From Acrasis kona (Eukaryota > Heterolobosea > Eutetramitea > Acrasida > Acrasidae), in NCBI GenBank assembly GCA_026419775.2, contig JAOPGA020000589.1:1-48054 (forward strand): DNA of 48,054 nt, given 5' to 3'. Shown piece by piece: positions 10,660 to 19,559 of this stretch. Below the pieces are notes generated by a model. The model ran no database searches. It was given only the letters and a program-made list of their open reading frames with translations, and was not told where the DNA came from. The first letter of the stretch is position 1. Each line of letters opens with the position of its first letter. The translations under genes and the position numbers were made by a program.

Positions 10660-11879
10660 TTAATTACATGTTTTCGTCTAATGTTGGGTTCACCTGGGGA
10701 GCTCGCAGTGATATAACTTTGTTTTAGAGTCAATAAAAGCTTTTTGGAACTGACTAAAATCGTTTTTCCATCTTCTCAAGTCTTTTGCGATGGTTTTCTT
10801 GTCGAATGTTATTTTTATCAGGGAGAATAAAACTGAGATGTAGAAATGTTTAAAATGCAACATATATTGTGTAAATTTACCTTAGTAACGTTTTGTCTGG
10901 TGGAAAATTCATCACATAACAAACCGGTTGACTTTTATTATATTTTTACGAAAACCAATACATGACAGAACGTGAAACTTACGTTGTGCGTTCACAACAT
11001 ATAGTGCATTACGCTTCTTTTTTTTATGTGAGGTTACTTTAAAGTGTATCATGTGGGTTATTGTATAGGTAAATTTAAATGTACCAAACTGGATGCGTTT
11101 GATAAGCTAGTGTCGCAACTTTGCAACATCCATCAAAAACAAGGACTACAATGAATGCTTCATCACCAAATGCACATCAAAAGAACAGAATACCATGCGC
11201 CGAAATGTCTTCAGTCTGCTCTAAAAGTCATAAAGCATGGACTAAAGAAAGGAGAGGGGCTTGGATGAACTGAAGAACATTTGTAGCAAGATGTCGTACC
11301 GAACAAACATTAAATTCTTTGACTGCATCGCGCGAAGAGACAAAGGAAATGATTATGTAGACGGGGATGCTAATGATGAGAGCGACGAGGAACTTACTTT
11401 TGAATGGACCGATATCATGGACGCCAGCTTATCCAACGAAGTACATAAGGATAACCTTCGACTTTGAAAACAACACCAGCAGCCATGTACAGGACCCACT
11501 TATCAGGAACCGTCGGAGCAGCTTTGGATCCTTGTGCAGCCATTCATGTCCCAGTAGTGATCGAGGCCGATGTTTTTATAAAATCGTAGAGTTGACCATG
11601 GCGAATGAATTTTTCCCTTAATCCATCCACAATAAAAACTCTGTAACGCGTCTGACGAGACTAGTTGCCTGCTAGTTGAAACAGAGGTCAGTTTTTGTTA
11701 ATTGATTGTGTTAATATACTGGCTCAGCACTTCGTGCTTCGCAAAAGAATATAGAAGAAGGTCAGCAATCGTTATGATTTATGAAACCCATCCCAGATAG
11801 TAAACCAGGGCCCCAGATTTATAATTTTTGCATAAATTGATATCATCAGATTTGGATGGATAGCAGTAAGATCAATTTT
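10660..11879. other. Intergenic; decayed or unspliced coding fragments
   Basis: Segment 11261-11467 (plus) is an acidic open frame (DANDESDEELTFEWTDIMD) with no ATG at its 5' end; it may be an exon or a remnant. The rest is AT-rich with no RNA gene or repeat seen. Confidence 0.4.
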
Positions 11880-12521
11880 TTAAGATTCTTTATTTCTTTT
11901 CAAATAATTAATAATCCTCTTTTCAAAGAGATCCATCTTCGCGATCATCCTCTTTTCCAAGAGATCTATCTTCTTGTCTATCTTCTTTTCCAAGAGATCT
12001 ATCTTCATGTCTATCTTCTTTTCCAAGAGATCTGTCTTCATGTCTATCTTGTCCATCCTATTTTCAAGGTCACTCCAATCCCTGACAGTAATGACCATTA
12101 TCCGAGAGTCATTTATTATTCGGGATTCTTCGCCGTCGTTCTTCATTTGTAAATTTTTCGGTGGTTTTCTTGTTAAGTCCACCTCTTTGTAAACATTGAT
12201 ATTAAAGAAATTATATGCCTCTCCCGAGTTCATTTTCAGTTTTATGGCTATAGAACTTCGCATTTCTTCGACGTCCTCACTGTCTAGATTCTCGCCTATA
12301 TACCAATTACATTGGTAAAGTGTGGATTCTTCTTTTTCGAGGCAGTAATTTACTGTACCTAAAAATTGAGGAAGACCATAGTTCCACAGATTCTTTTTTA
12401 GAAACGCAACGAACAGTGGCTCATGACCTAAACGCACTTCCGCTGTGAATCGAACGTAATAAAGTGCTTTCTTGTTATAAGAGAGGGCTTTTGAGTGGGC
12501 AATGATTGGTAGTGAACTCAT
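11880..12521 (-). CDS. Orphan protein with C-terminal 11-residue coiled-coil repeats (213 aa)
   Basis: The intact frame starts at ATG 12519-12521. Residues 1-115 look globular, with alternating hydrophobic strands (ALYYVRFTAEVRLG, LGTVNYCLEKE, AIKLKM). A charged linker follows (120-150), then hendecad units: KIDMKTDLLEK, KIDMKIDLLEK, KIDKKIDLLEK, RMIAKMDLFEK. The repeats are close at DNA level (33-nt period, about 11930-12045), which indicates tandem expansion. Similar KID-LLEK coils occur in unrelated bacterial and protist surface or effector proteins, so they do not identify a family. The globular part is unrecognised. Confidence 0.7.
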   Translation of the reverse strand: MSSLPIIAHSKALSYNKKALYYVRFTAEVRLGHEPLFVAFLKKNLWNYGLPQFLGTVNYCLEKEESTLYQCNWYIGENLDSEDVEEMRSSIAIKLKMNSGEAYNFFNINVYKEVDLTRKPPKNLQMKNDGEESRIINDSRIMVITVRDWSDLENRMDKIDMKTDLLEKKIDMKIDLLEKKIDKKIDLLEKRMIAKMDLFEKRIINYLKRNKES

Positions 12522-12849
12522 TTCTAGGTGACGTTTGACATTTAAAATGTCACAACGTTTACAACTGAATTTGGTCTGTAATTATGTATCTGTTGCATAT
12601 TCCACAAATACTCGATCATTATAGGTATATTGATGAGGGAAAAATAGCTTCAAGAAAATAATATTTTTATGGAAAAGGGTTTTACCCTTTTTTGCCGGTT
12701 AGGTCAAGACAAACAGAAACTTTATGAAAATAAAAATGTTGCTTTCAAGAGTGATGCACACCTTTCAATATTAAATTAGCACAGAAAATTATTGAATGTA
12801 ATAAATTAATTTTCGGCAAATTTATTAAATGTGTCTACAACAAATACAC
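12522..12849. other. Intergenic, nothing recognised
   Basis: AT-rich DNA upstream (5') of the minus-strand gene 11880-12521. No RNA gene, repeat or ORF is supported. Confidence 0.5.
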
Positions 12850-13150
12850 TACCTAACTAGCTCCTTCCATGATGAGTGGGCACCCAGCAAATATCCCGGT
12901 CCAGAATGGTCTTACAACACTTCTATAATATCTCAAGTAGTTTTTGGCTTTTTGAAAAAACCAACTCACAGGGATTAAGCTATGGGCTATATGTTGGCAG
13001 CCAAACAATTATAACACCTGCTGTCCGAAGGAGCTTTAATGTAGTAGGGAACGTATCCACTCCAGAGTGAATTTTGGCGTTGTCTAAAACAGGGTTTACA
13101 AAGAATGGCTTGTTTTGATTACGAATGCTAATGACTAGCAAAATTGAGTA
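12850..13150 (-). pseudogene. DDE transposase remnant (IS630/Tc1-like core)
   Basis: On the minus strand the frame reads VLDNAKIHSG, then about 20 residues later VIIVWLPTYSP, an in-frame stop, and LNPCELVFSK. This is the second-Asp and third-acidic block of the IS630/Tc1-mariner DDE superfamily (LDNAKIH ... WLPPYSPELNPIE). The stop falls where the catalytic Glu should lie (P-stop-LNP). A further stop or frame change follows at about 12920. The upstream part of the same frame (13151-13477) is unrelated Ser/Glu/Asp-rich sequence. It is inactive and terminal repeats were not found. Confidence 0.7.
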
Positions 13151-13690
13151 GGACTTTAATAGGTCTTCAACGCGCTGAATGTTCTGTCTCCGGTTAATTG
13201 GACCAACAGCATTTCTTCTAGAAAAGGCCGTTTGGTTTGTTTGAGTTGGTTGCGGATCGTAGTCGTCAGTATCCTCGTCTTCGCTTTCGCTTTGTTTGGT
13301 TAGGGTTTTCTGCTCATTGTAATTTCTAGCCAACGCAGCAGTGTTGAATCCTGGTGTGGCTTGATACAATGTTGGCAATTGAGTTTGGAGTGGTGGCTTG
13401 ATGCTGAATGCGCAGTTCGGTAGATTCCAACTCTTGATCCTCGTTGTCAAGGATGGCTCCGTTTCTCGCTCCAACATAATTCCAAATCATATATCGAATT
13501 TGTAAATGGCGTGATTCATGTTGATTTCCATTTGCAACGATTTAGATTTGCTTCGTGATGGTGGTGGCATGTGGTGTTGATCATGACATTTGTCGAAGAG
13601 AGCCGATATATGGTAGGCGATGGTGCTTTCCATGTGCCACTCTTGGTAGTTTGTCTCCCACATTCGAACGCGTAGTAGGTCCCGTGTCAT
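13151..13690 (-). pseudogene. Two short orphan ORFs fused upstream of the transposase remnant
   Basis: Minus-strand frames 13487-13690 (ATG, 67 aa, MTRDLLRVRMWETNYQ) and 13151-13477 (ATG, MLERETEPSLTT, with an acidic run ESEDEDTDDYD) follow each other 10 bp apart. The second reads into the transposase core without a stop, so an insertion may have truncated an older gene. No domain is recognised. They could be exons of one decayed gene. Confidence 0.3.
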
Positions 13691-14618
13691 TCAAAGTTAT
13701 GTGAGCCGATCATAACCCTTTCGCTGCTCTGGCGGATATTAATTGTACTCAATCTAACCTCTTCGAAGTATTATTTCAGTGCGAAGATGAAAATAGATCA
13801 GCGCACCAACAATAGCGAGTGTTAATGTGGTTGTTTACGTGTTCCTCAGACGATGATTGATTTCCATGAATCGGCGACTTGTGGTTCTTCAAATTCTGAA
13901 GAAGCATTATGTGTTGATTGTTTTGGTATATCGTAATTCGAGAATGGATTGTACGGCTGTTATAATCCTTTACGCAACGTAGGTCAAGAATGTGATTACA
14001 TTGTTTCTTGTTGATCGCAAAGTATTGTTGGTTGACTGATTTGTTATTAATGTTTCATGGCGACTGATTGCTGATCTTGGCTTTAAAGAGGTGATTACAG
14101 CGTATTGCGTGTTGGTAACTTAAAATCCTTGACTGTGATATAGCGGAGGCGAACTGACAACGTCCTGTTGATGAGTTAGAATGTTTGTCGTGGAATGAAA
14201 AATACCTTTCCAATCACATTGTTCGTTTCTGTCATTGTTGGTGATGGTGGTGAGAAGGATTGAAATACAGTAATGTCTGTCGAAATAATTCTTCGTATGT
14301 TGAAGGTGACCATGCTGCTATCCTTTTCCGTTCTTGCATGGTGACTGTATTGGTCAGGATCTTATGAAAACTCAAATCTAAAACGAGTTAGGGTACTTCG
14401 ATATAACACTACTTACTCCTCTTTCCCTGCCACCCTTGGACAATAGTGCAGATTGACTTGTCATAATATGAATTGTGGCTACTTGAGGCATTCGCTTTTC
14501 GGCATTGATGTTCGAACGTATTTGTCTATGGGTTATCCAATGCTTACAAAGTCCATTACAAAGAACTTCCGTAGTGAAAATGGAGGGCAAAAGTCGTGAC
14601 GAATGGTATGTACGTGCG
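13691..14618. other. Intergenic, GT-rich, decayed
   Basis: No credible gene. Short fragments near 14540-14600 (TTACAAAG ... CTTCCGTAGTGAAAATG) resemble 7330-7380, part of the dispersed family described above. Confidence 0.4.
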
Positions 14619-14667
14619 TTGATTCCTTTCGTGTCGGAAAAGTCATCTTGCCAGACTCTACTTCGCC

Positions 14668-15063
14668 AATGAAATGGTTGGAGTAATCAATTCCTCCTTC
14701 TAACGCGACTTGAATTTTAGAAGTTCTATTGGTTCTATGACAGACTTATTCGGAATTATGCGTATTGTTAAACTTTAAAACATTTATTATGATACATGCA
14801 TGTTGAACAGCAGCTCACATTATAGCTTTTAATCTTGCTTCAAGTCTGTTCTTTGAAAATCTTTTGCCTTTTAGTCTTTGTCCAGGTTTGTTCACCTTTC
14901 CGTTGAATAGAGCGTCAGAATAGTAGTAATCCTTTCTCCTTCTTGTCCCTGCCACAACGTTATCAAGGTCAATGTTTGACTTGATTTGTTTGGTCTGGTC
15001 AGCTGGATTCTTAATCCATTCTGTTCCTGCTGTGTACTTCATATTGCTGTGTTGTTTTTTGAA
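14668..15063 (-). repeat. Dispersed repeat copy 2 (pairs with 5371-5806)
   Basis: This is the less interrupted copy of the repeat, same orientation as copy 1 and about 9.3 kb away. It follows directly after a degenerate exon motif at 14619-14656 that is absent next to copy 1. Confidence 0.85.
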
Positions 15064-15114
15064 TGTTTGTTTAGAGATAGTATGATTCAATCCACACTCC
15101 TCTTGCGGTATCAT
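14815..15114 (-). CDS. Small basic protein, copy 2 (99 aa)
   Basis: The frame runs from ATG 15112-15114. Residues 25-99 align with the 86-aa ORF at 5530-5790. The first 24 residues (MIPQEECGLNHTISKQ) are missing from copy 1, where an insertion seems to have displaced them, so this is the more complete form. The C-terminus is shorter and ends LEARLKAIM. Lys/Arg content is high and no domain is recognised. DNA matching the N-terminal part persists near 6163-6190. Confidence 0.5.
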   Translation of the reverse strand: MIPQEECGLNHTISKQTFKKQHSNMKYTAGTEWIKNPADQTKQIKSNIDLDNVVAGTRRRKDYYYSDALFNGKVNKPGQRLKGKRFSKNRLEARLKAIM

Positions 15115-15193
15115 TAAAATGATGCGTCCATAATGTTCTTCTGCTTGTACTTGTCCATTTAAACGTTAAAAAAAGTATTTTGTAACGAATCTC

Positions 15194-15361
15194 TTATGGT
15201 GTGATGACTTTTAATGCATTCTGGAAATGTTGTGACAGCAACTCTACCACACATATGGAACAGTAGAATCTAGGAGAGTAATCAGAACCTTCATCATCGC
15301 TCTCAATTTGTTCAGGGAGATTGGGTTTGGATCTCTCTCCGGCCAACTTCGTTTTTGACAT
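15194..15361 (-). pseudogene. Short decayed ORF sharing its 3' end with 7720-7770
   Basis: A minus-strand ATG at about 15361 opens MSKTKLAGERSKPN and an acidic ESDDEGSD segment. The frame ends at 15194 with DNA (ACAACATTTCCAGAA, GCATTAAAAG) matching about 7735-7770. It may be a shortened paralogue of the gene at 7720-8500. It lies head-to-head with the gene at 15401, 39 bp away. Confidence 0.35.
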
Positions 15362-15400
15362 GTTGTGAAAAAAACTTCGCAAAAAACGTTGTAACTACAT

Positions 15401-15862
15401 ATGCCATCTGCCATTGCACCTCCCCAAATTATTGACACAGACAGTGAGGATGACGATAAAATTGATGTTACTGCTAAAGGTCAAGGTTGGATGAACAAAT
15501 CAATCGGATTTTTTAAATCATTTTTCTCTTCCAGCGAAGACACTAAATTAAAGCTCCCAGACCACAACAACAAAGAAGAAGTTGCTTTAACAATAAACAA
15601 ACTAGTTCAAAGAATGAATCAGGCAGAAGAAAGGGCTAGACTGGAGCAAGAATGGAAGGAAATGGCAGTTCAAAGAATGAATAAGGCAGAAGAAAGGTTT
15701 AATAAAATAGAAGAGGAATTGAGAGATCACTCAATACGTATAAAACAATTAGAGACACATCTGGTTATGAGGAGGATGCTTTTTTATACATACCAGGCAA
15801 TTACTTTAGAAAAGTGGGAGGTAATACATAAAGTAGTAAGTTATTTCATCCATTTTTTTTAA
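15401..15862 (+). CDS. Orphan protein with coiled-coil repeat (153 aa)
   Basis: The frame starts at ATG (MPSAIAPPQIID) with an acidic segment (TDSEDDDKID), an amphipathic or hydrophobic patch (IGFFKSFFSSS) and a long coiled coil at about 55-125. Within the coil VQRMNQAEERA and VQRMNKAEERF lie 21 residues apart, three heptads, and the DNA repeats too (63-nt period at 15606 and 15669). The coil ends near RIKQLETHL. A GTAAGT at 15833-15838 (AAA GTAGTAAGT) could be an intron donor, in which case the last residues differ. No known family. Confidence 0.55.
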   Translation: MPSAIAPPQIIDTDSEDDDKIDVTAKGQGWMNKSIGFFKSFFSSSEDTKLKLPDHNNKEEVALTINKLVQRMNQAEERARLEQEWKEMAVQRMNKAEERFNKIEEELRDHSIRIKQLETHLVMRRMLFYTYQAITLEKWEVIHKVVSYFIHFF

Positions 15863-15905
15863 CCACGTCAAGACGCCAATTTCAAGACCTCAAAATGTAC
15901 TGGAG

Positions 15906-16274
15906 ATGCCCGAGTTGAACATCACCCAAGACCAAAAATACCAGATCGAGTCCATTTTGCATAGGGTAGAGTTAATGGTAAACAAGGATGCATCGAAGCA
16001 ACCATCAAGTGAGGCCGATTTCGAGAAGAAAATGGAGACATATTTTACAAATAATAACATTAAGGAGGGGTCCTTACCCTTATCGATTAAAATACATCTT
16101 CGACTGCACCGTTCCTATCACATCGTAAAGGATGTTATGGAAGAATTAAAGGACGTCGTAAAGATAAAGACCATTGTAAAGGTCAAACTATTGGTGGCAT
16201 TCCTCAAAGAAAGAGACAAAGCTGAATATCAAGGAGACCAATACTTAAACTGTAGTTTCTGCAATAAAAAATAA
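15906..16274 (+). CDS. Hypothetical protein (122 aa)
   Basis: The frame starts at ATG (MPELNITQDQKYQIES) and encodes a mostly helical, Lys/Glu-rich protein ending CSFCNKK, with a CxxC pair. It lies 44 bp after the gene at 15401-15862 on the same strand, so the two could be exons of one transcript; an ATG-led start here is equally possible. AATAAA is at 16266-16274, overlapping the stop. No domain is recognised. Confidence 0.5.
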   Translation: MPELNITQDQKYQIESILHRVELMVNKDASKQPSSEADFEKKMETYFTNNNIKEGSLPLSIKIHLRLHRSYHIVKDVMEELKDVVKIKTIVKVKLLVAFLKERDKAEYQGDQYLNCSFCNKK

Positions 16275-16999
16275 ATGAGGTCTAAAGAATTTATTCTTTT
16301 TCATTTGCACATCTAAATCATGCCGATCTTTTTATTGAAAGTGATGTTCTAAATCCGTAAACTTGATTGAGCCTGAATCTTGTGCACCAGGTAATGCGTA
16401 CTCTTTAATCTCGATCTTAAGCACTTTAATTGATTTAAATTTTAACTGTTTTCCTCTGTATGCAAAAATAAAAACTAGAGTAAATATATTTGTACTCTAA
16501 TCTTCAGATGTTCAGTTTGTGTTTGATTTGCATTATAATTATAGACATGAAAGAAAAACCGCAACAGTCATGTGTTCGAAGTTGTTTATTGGTTTGGTTC
16601 AAAAAAAGTACCATTTAATTCCGAACATGGAACATGGCGTCTCTTCCACAATAAATCAATGAACAATTTGTATACCCTGGCTAATGTGTGATGTCTTGAA
16701 GCGTCTGACAATGTTGCATCAGGTTAGCATTATTATGAATAAATGTATACTCTTGAAAATACTCATCAAAAAGGTATAAGCTCTAAATGAGCAGTAGCCC
16801 TTGCACATTACATCTCAAACGTAAGTAAATGAATTTTCAATGTCAAACTGTCTTGCATTTTCAAACGGAAGGTTTCTTTGTAATCATGGACAACCAAGAG
16901 TCCCGATTCGGCCTACAGCATTGTCTCCCATAGACATTAACAACTACCAATCCAGAAACAACATTGATTGAACTTGCAAACTTTTATTAAAATATCAAC
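16275..16999. other. Intergenic; inverted copy of a dispersed repeat at 16786-16942
   Basis: The segment 16786-16942 is the reverse complement of a diverged block at about 7238-7585 (CATAGACATTAA, CAGCATTGT, AACGGAAGGTTTCTTTGTAA, CACATTACATCTCAAACGTAAGT). The rest is AT-rich without a gene. Confidence 0.6.
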
Positions 17000-17254
17000 A
17001 TGCCACTAAAGGGATTTATGAACTACTTCACACCAACGTTCGCTTCAATCCAACTACCTGTATCATGGGGTCTACCAATAGAAGTTGTTCTCATTAGACA
17101 AATTGGACAATTAAAAGCCGAGTATATGAAAAACCTTCAAATCAACCATCGATTGCATCCCTCACAGAAGTCGCCTCGCACAAATTCAAAAAATACTACA
17201 ACAACCAGACGCGTTTCAAAATGTCCCCACATATCTCCTTCCGCTCGAACTAGG
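17000..17254 (+). pseudogene. Frameshifted ORF fragment
   Basis: From ATG 17000 the plus strand reads MPLKGFMNYFTPTFASIQ up to about 17130. There the coding-like frame shifts by one base and continues PSIASLTEVASHKFKKYYNN to a stop near 17254. No family is recognised. It lies just beyond the 3' end of the convergent Crinkler-like gene. Confidence 0.35.
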
Positions 17255-17376
17255 TGGACTTATTCAATTAAGAGGTTCACTTTGCAAGGTGTACCGTAGT
17301 GGTATGGGAAGAATAAGAATCAGCGCCAGTGCATTCACTGCCAATTAAAAATTTATTTGAATCTGGTCGAGATATT

Positions 17377-19440
17377 TCATTGCTCCTCCATGACTGCCTC
17401 CACATCCAAATTCTTGCCTTTCATTCTTTGCATCATTGCATTGAATGAGTGCTCACTGTTGATTACTCCGCCGTTGTATCTGACCTCTATAACCTCTCCT
17501 CCAACAACTTCTCCAATGTCAGTCAACAACTGTTGGAAGCTGCGCGCATTCACGACAACACAATCACCATCAATATCCTTCACATTCACCCAGAGTTCGT
17601 TATACTCTGCTCTCTGATCTTGAATCTGTTGCTGCTGATAAGCTACACTCTGAGATTCATCCACTACAGTAACATGTTGAGTACTTTTGTTTGTTGCATG
17701 TGACTTACTTTGAGAATCACACCCGTGTTGAAACTTTCTCTTTTTGATCTTACGCTTAGTATCCAAATTTGATGAATGATTCAATTCTACATGAACAACT
17801 TCATCTTCAAAATGGATTTGTAGCTTGTTGAAACCAATGTTGTGATAGACATATACTAATTTGCAGTAATCTACTTCTGGGTAGTGGTAAGTTTTGTCAG
17901 AAGCGTGCGTGATGTGATTTGGCTCAACATTAGTCCAGTCAATAACCCACATCTGATTTAGGTTCAAGTTCTGCTTGTATGCCTTCGCTTGAAGGGCGAT
18001 ATGATGCATCAACGTCCCTTGTGAGAAACTATCTTTTGCAATACTAACTGTTGCTGCATGTTCAATACCAATTCTTTGTCCAGATAAAAGTATAACGGAA
18101 TCGCAAGACTCTGTATTCTTGTCTGAAATTTTAACAGGTTTTTCAATTATATAAAAGTAGGTCATTTGATTTGCGAGTAATTTATCCAAAGCAATTTTGA
18201 ACGCCCTGATATAATGTGCCTCCTTATAACCAGGAGCGCAAGAACTGCAGTGGTTGTTCGAGGCCTGTTTCTCCTGAATGATGATGTCTAATGGATTCAT
18301 TAATTTAATCGCTTGTTTCAAGATATTTTTCATAATGACGGTGCCGTTCACATCATACAACATAATATCTTCGACTGTATCAGCCTTATCTGACCTTGAT
18401 ATATAACTAATCAGTCGAAGCACAAATGGATTCGCGATTACATATCCACTTTGTTCCATGCGGATTGCATTAGTTTTTTGTAGACCGTTCAAACTACCTA
18501 AATGGAGTTTATGAAGGGCAGGTTTCACCCCTGACAGGCAACAAACTAACTCGCGAAAAACATTTGCATTGTTCTTCAAGTAATAATACAAAAGGTTGTA
18601 GTTGCTTGTATAGAGCACTATCTGCACAAAACATTGCGACGAATTCAAGTAATTGTACCACTCTGAGAAGCTGGGCATTCTTTTTAAAGAGGTGCGATAC
18701 CCATCCAACAGGTCCCCCACAATACAAGTCAAACCTGGTGCGCCACCGGAGAACTCGAACGTTGAATCTATAATTCTGTCATCAAAATCACCGAGTTTGT
18801 GGTAATCTTGATATTGTTTGAATAGGTCTTGAGTGTTTTCTAAAGAGAAGAATGGTGCGTAAATTATATCATTTGTGTTATATGTCTCATTCAGGAAATT
18901 CTCATAGACATTCGAGATAACAAACGAAGACGAAAGGAACGTCTTGTTACCCCCTCTGCTTAAATCTCTTTGCGTTTTGATTGCAGCAAAAAAGTCCCTC
19001 CGCTGGGTCACGTCAACAGATGGAGCTCCCATGGCGCCAATCGAATCAATAAAAAGTACCAACTGCTTCCCGGAATCATCAAATTCCTTGTAGATGTCTT
19101 GGTATTGTTCAAATTCTCGATTCTTATATCCGATAATTATTCGTTTAAGTTGTTCATTAAGTTGTGCTGAAAAATCCAAGAAGACGTTTTTTGATAAGGC
19201 CATCGATGCTGCAACAATGTAGACGCAATAGTATTTGCCTGTAGCATTCAACTGATCTCTTAGATGCAAGACTCTTGTTGTTCTGCCACTTGAGCTTGGC
19301 GCCAAAAGTACACCATGTCCTTTTCTTGCGATAATAGGAACGAGATTGTTGGAATTCCACTCAGTTGGATCAACAAAGAAAGAATCCTCTTGGCGCACTG
19401 GGTCTCTCGCATGAAAAACCTTTTTGAATGAGTTGTTCAT
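17377..19440 (-). CDS. Crinkler-like P-loop NTPase fused to PD-(D/E)xK-type nuclease (687 aa)
   Basis: A single exon from ATG 19438-19440. Residues 40-60 hold a degenerate Walker A (APSSSGRTTR) and residues 125-135 a Walker B-like strand (QLVLFIDSIG). This is the nucleotide-binding layout of CRN/Crinkler effector-related proteins in oomycetes, chytrids, Rhizophagus and amoebae. Residues 430-580 match, by pattern, their restriction-endonuclease-like fold (CDSVILL, IGIEHAAT, QMWVIDW, KLVYVYHN). The last 70 residues (LWVNVKDIDGDCVV...) look ubiquitin-like; in Crinklers a Ubl header is usually N-terminal. No signal peptide is seen. By family the role would be intracellular NTP-dependent DNA or host-target cleavage; none is demonstrated. 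It lies on the edge of the repeat-rich zone. Confidence 0.7.
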   Translation of the reverse strand: MNNSFKKVFHARDPVRQEDSFFVDPTEWNSNNLVPIIARKGHGVLLAPSSSGRTTRVLHLRDQLNATGKYYCVYIVAASMALSKNVFLDFSAQLNEQLKRIIIGYKNREFEQYQDIYKEFDDSGKQLVLFIDSIGAMGAPSVDVTQRRDFFAAIKTQRDLSRGGNKTFLSSSFVISNVYENFLNETYNTNDIIYAPFFSLENTQDLFKQYQDYHKLGDFDDRIIDSTFEFSGGAPGLTCIVGDLLDGYRTSLKRMPSFSEWYNYLNSSQCFVQIVLYTSNYNLLYYYLKNNANVFRELVCCLSGVKPALHKLHLGSLNGLQKTNAIRMEQSGYVIANPFVLRLISYISRSDKADTVEDIMLYDVNGTVIMKNILKQAIKLMNPLDIIIQEKQASNNHCSSCAPGYKEAHYIRAFKIALDKLLANQMTYFYIIEKPVKISDKNTESCDSVILLSGQRIGIEHAATVSIAKDSFSQGTLMHHIALQAKAYKQNLNLNQMWVIDWTNVEPNHITHASDKTYHYPEVDYCKLVYVYHNIGFNKLQIHFEDEVVHVELNHSSNLDTKRKIKKRKFQHGCDSQSKSHATNKSTQHVTVVDESQSVAYQQQQIQDQRAEYNELWVNVKDIDGDCVVVNARSFQQLLTDIGEVVGGEVIEVRYNGGVINSEHSFNAMMQRMKGKNLDVEAVMEEQ

Positions 19441-19559
19441 TTCTGATTAGTTGATCGGGGAATGAGTGAGTTGGATCCGTGGTGAGAAGTCAACTTAAAG
19501 AAGCCGATTTTCAACATTGCGAGAGGTCAACTGCAAGGCGGTGTAAACTTATAAGAGGT
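19441..19559. promoter_or_regulatory. Short region upstream of the Crinkler-like gene
   Basis: The 5' flank of the minus-strand gene is about 120 bp and also borders the ankyrin-like pseudogene on the plus strand. No motif stands out. Confidence 0.2.

Noticed and set aside
1-17350. CRISPR array in the repeat-rich zone
   Set aside because: The repeats are diverged, uneven in length, often coding or exon-derived, and the organism is clearly eukaryotic.
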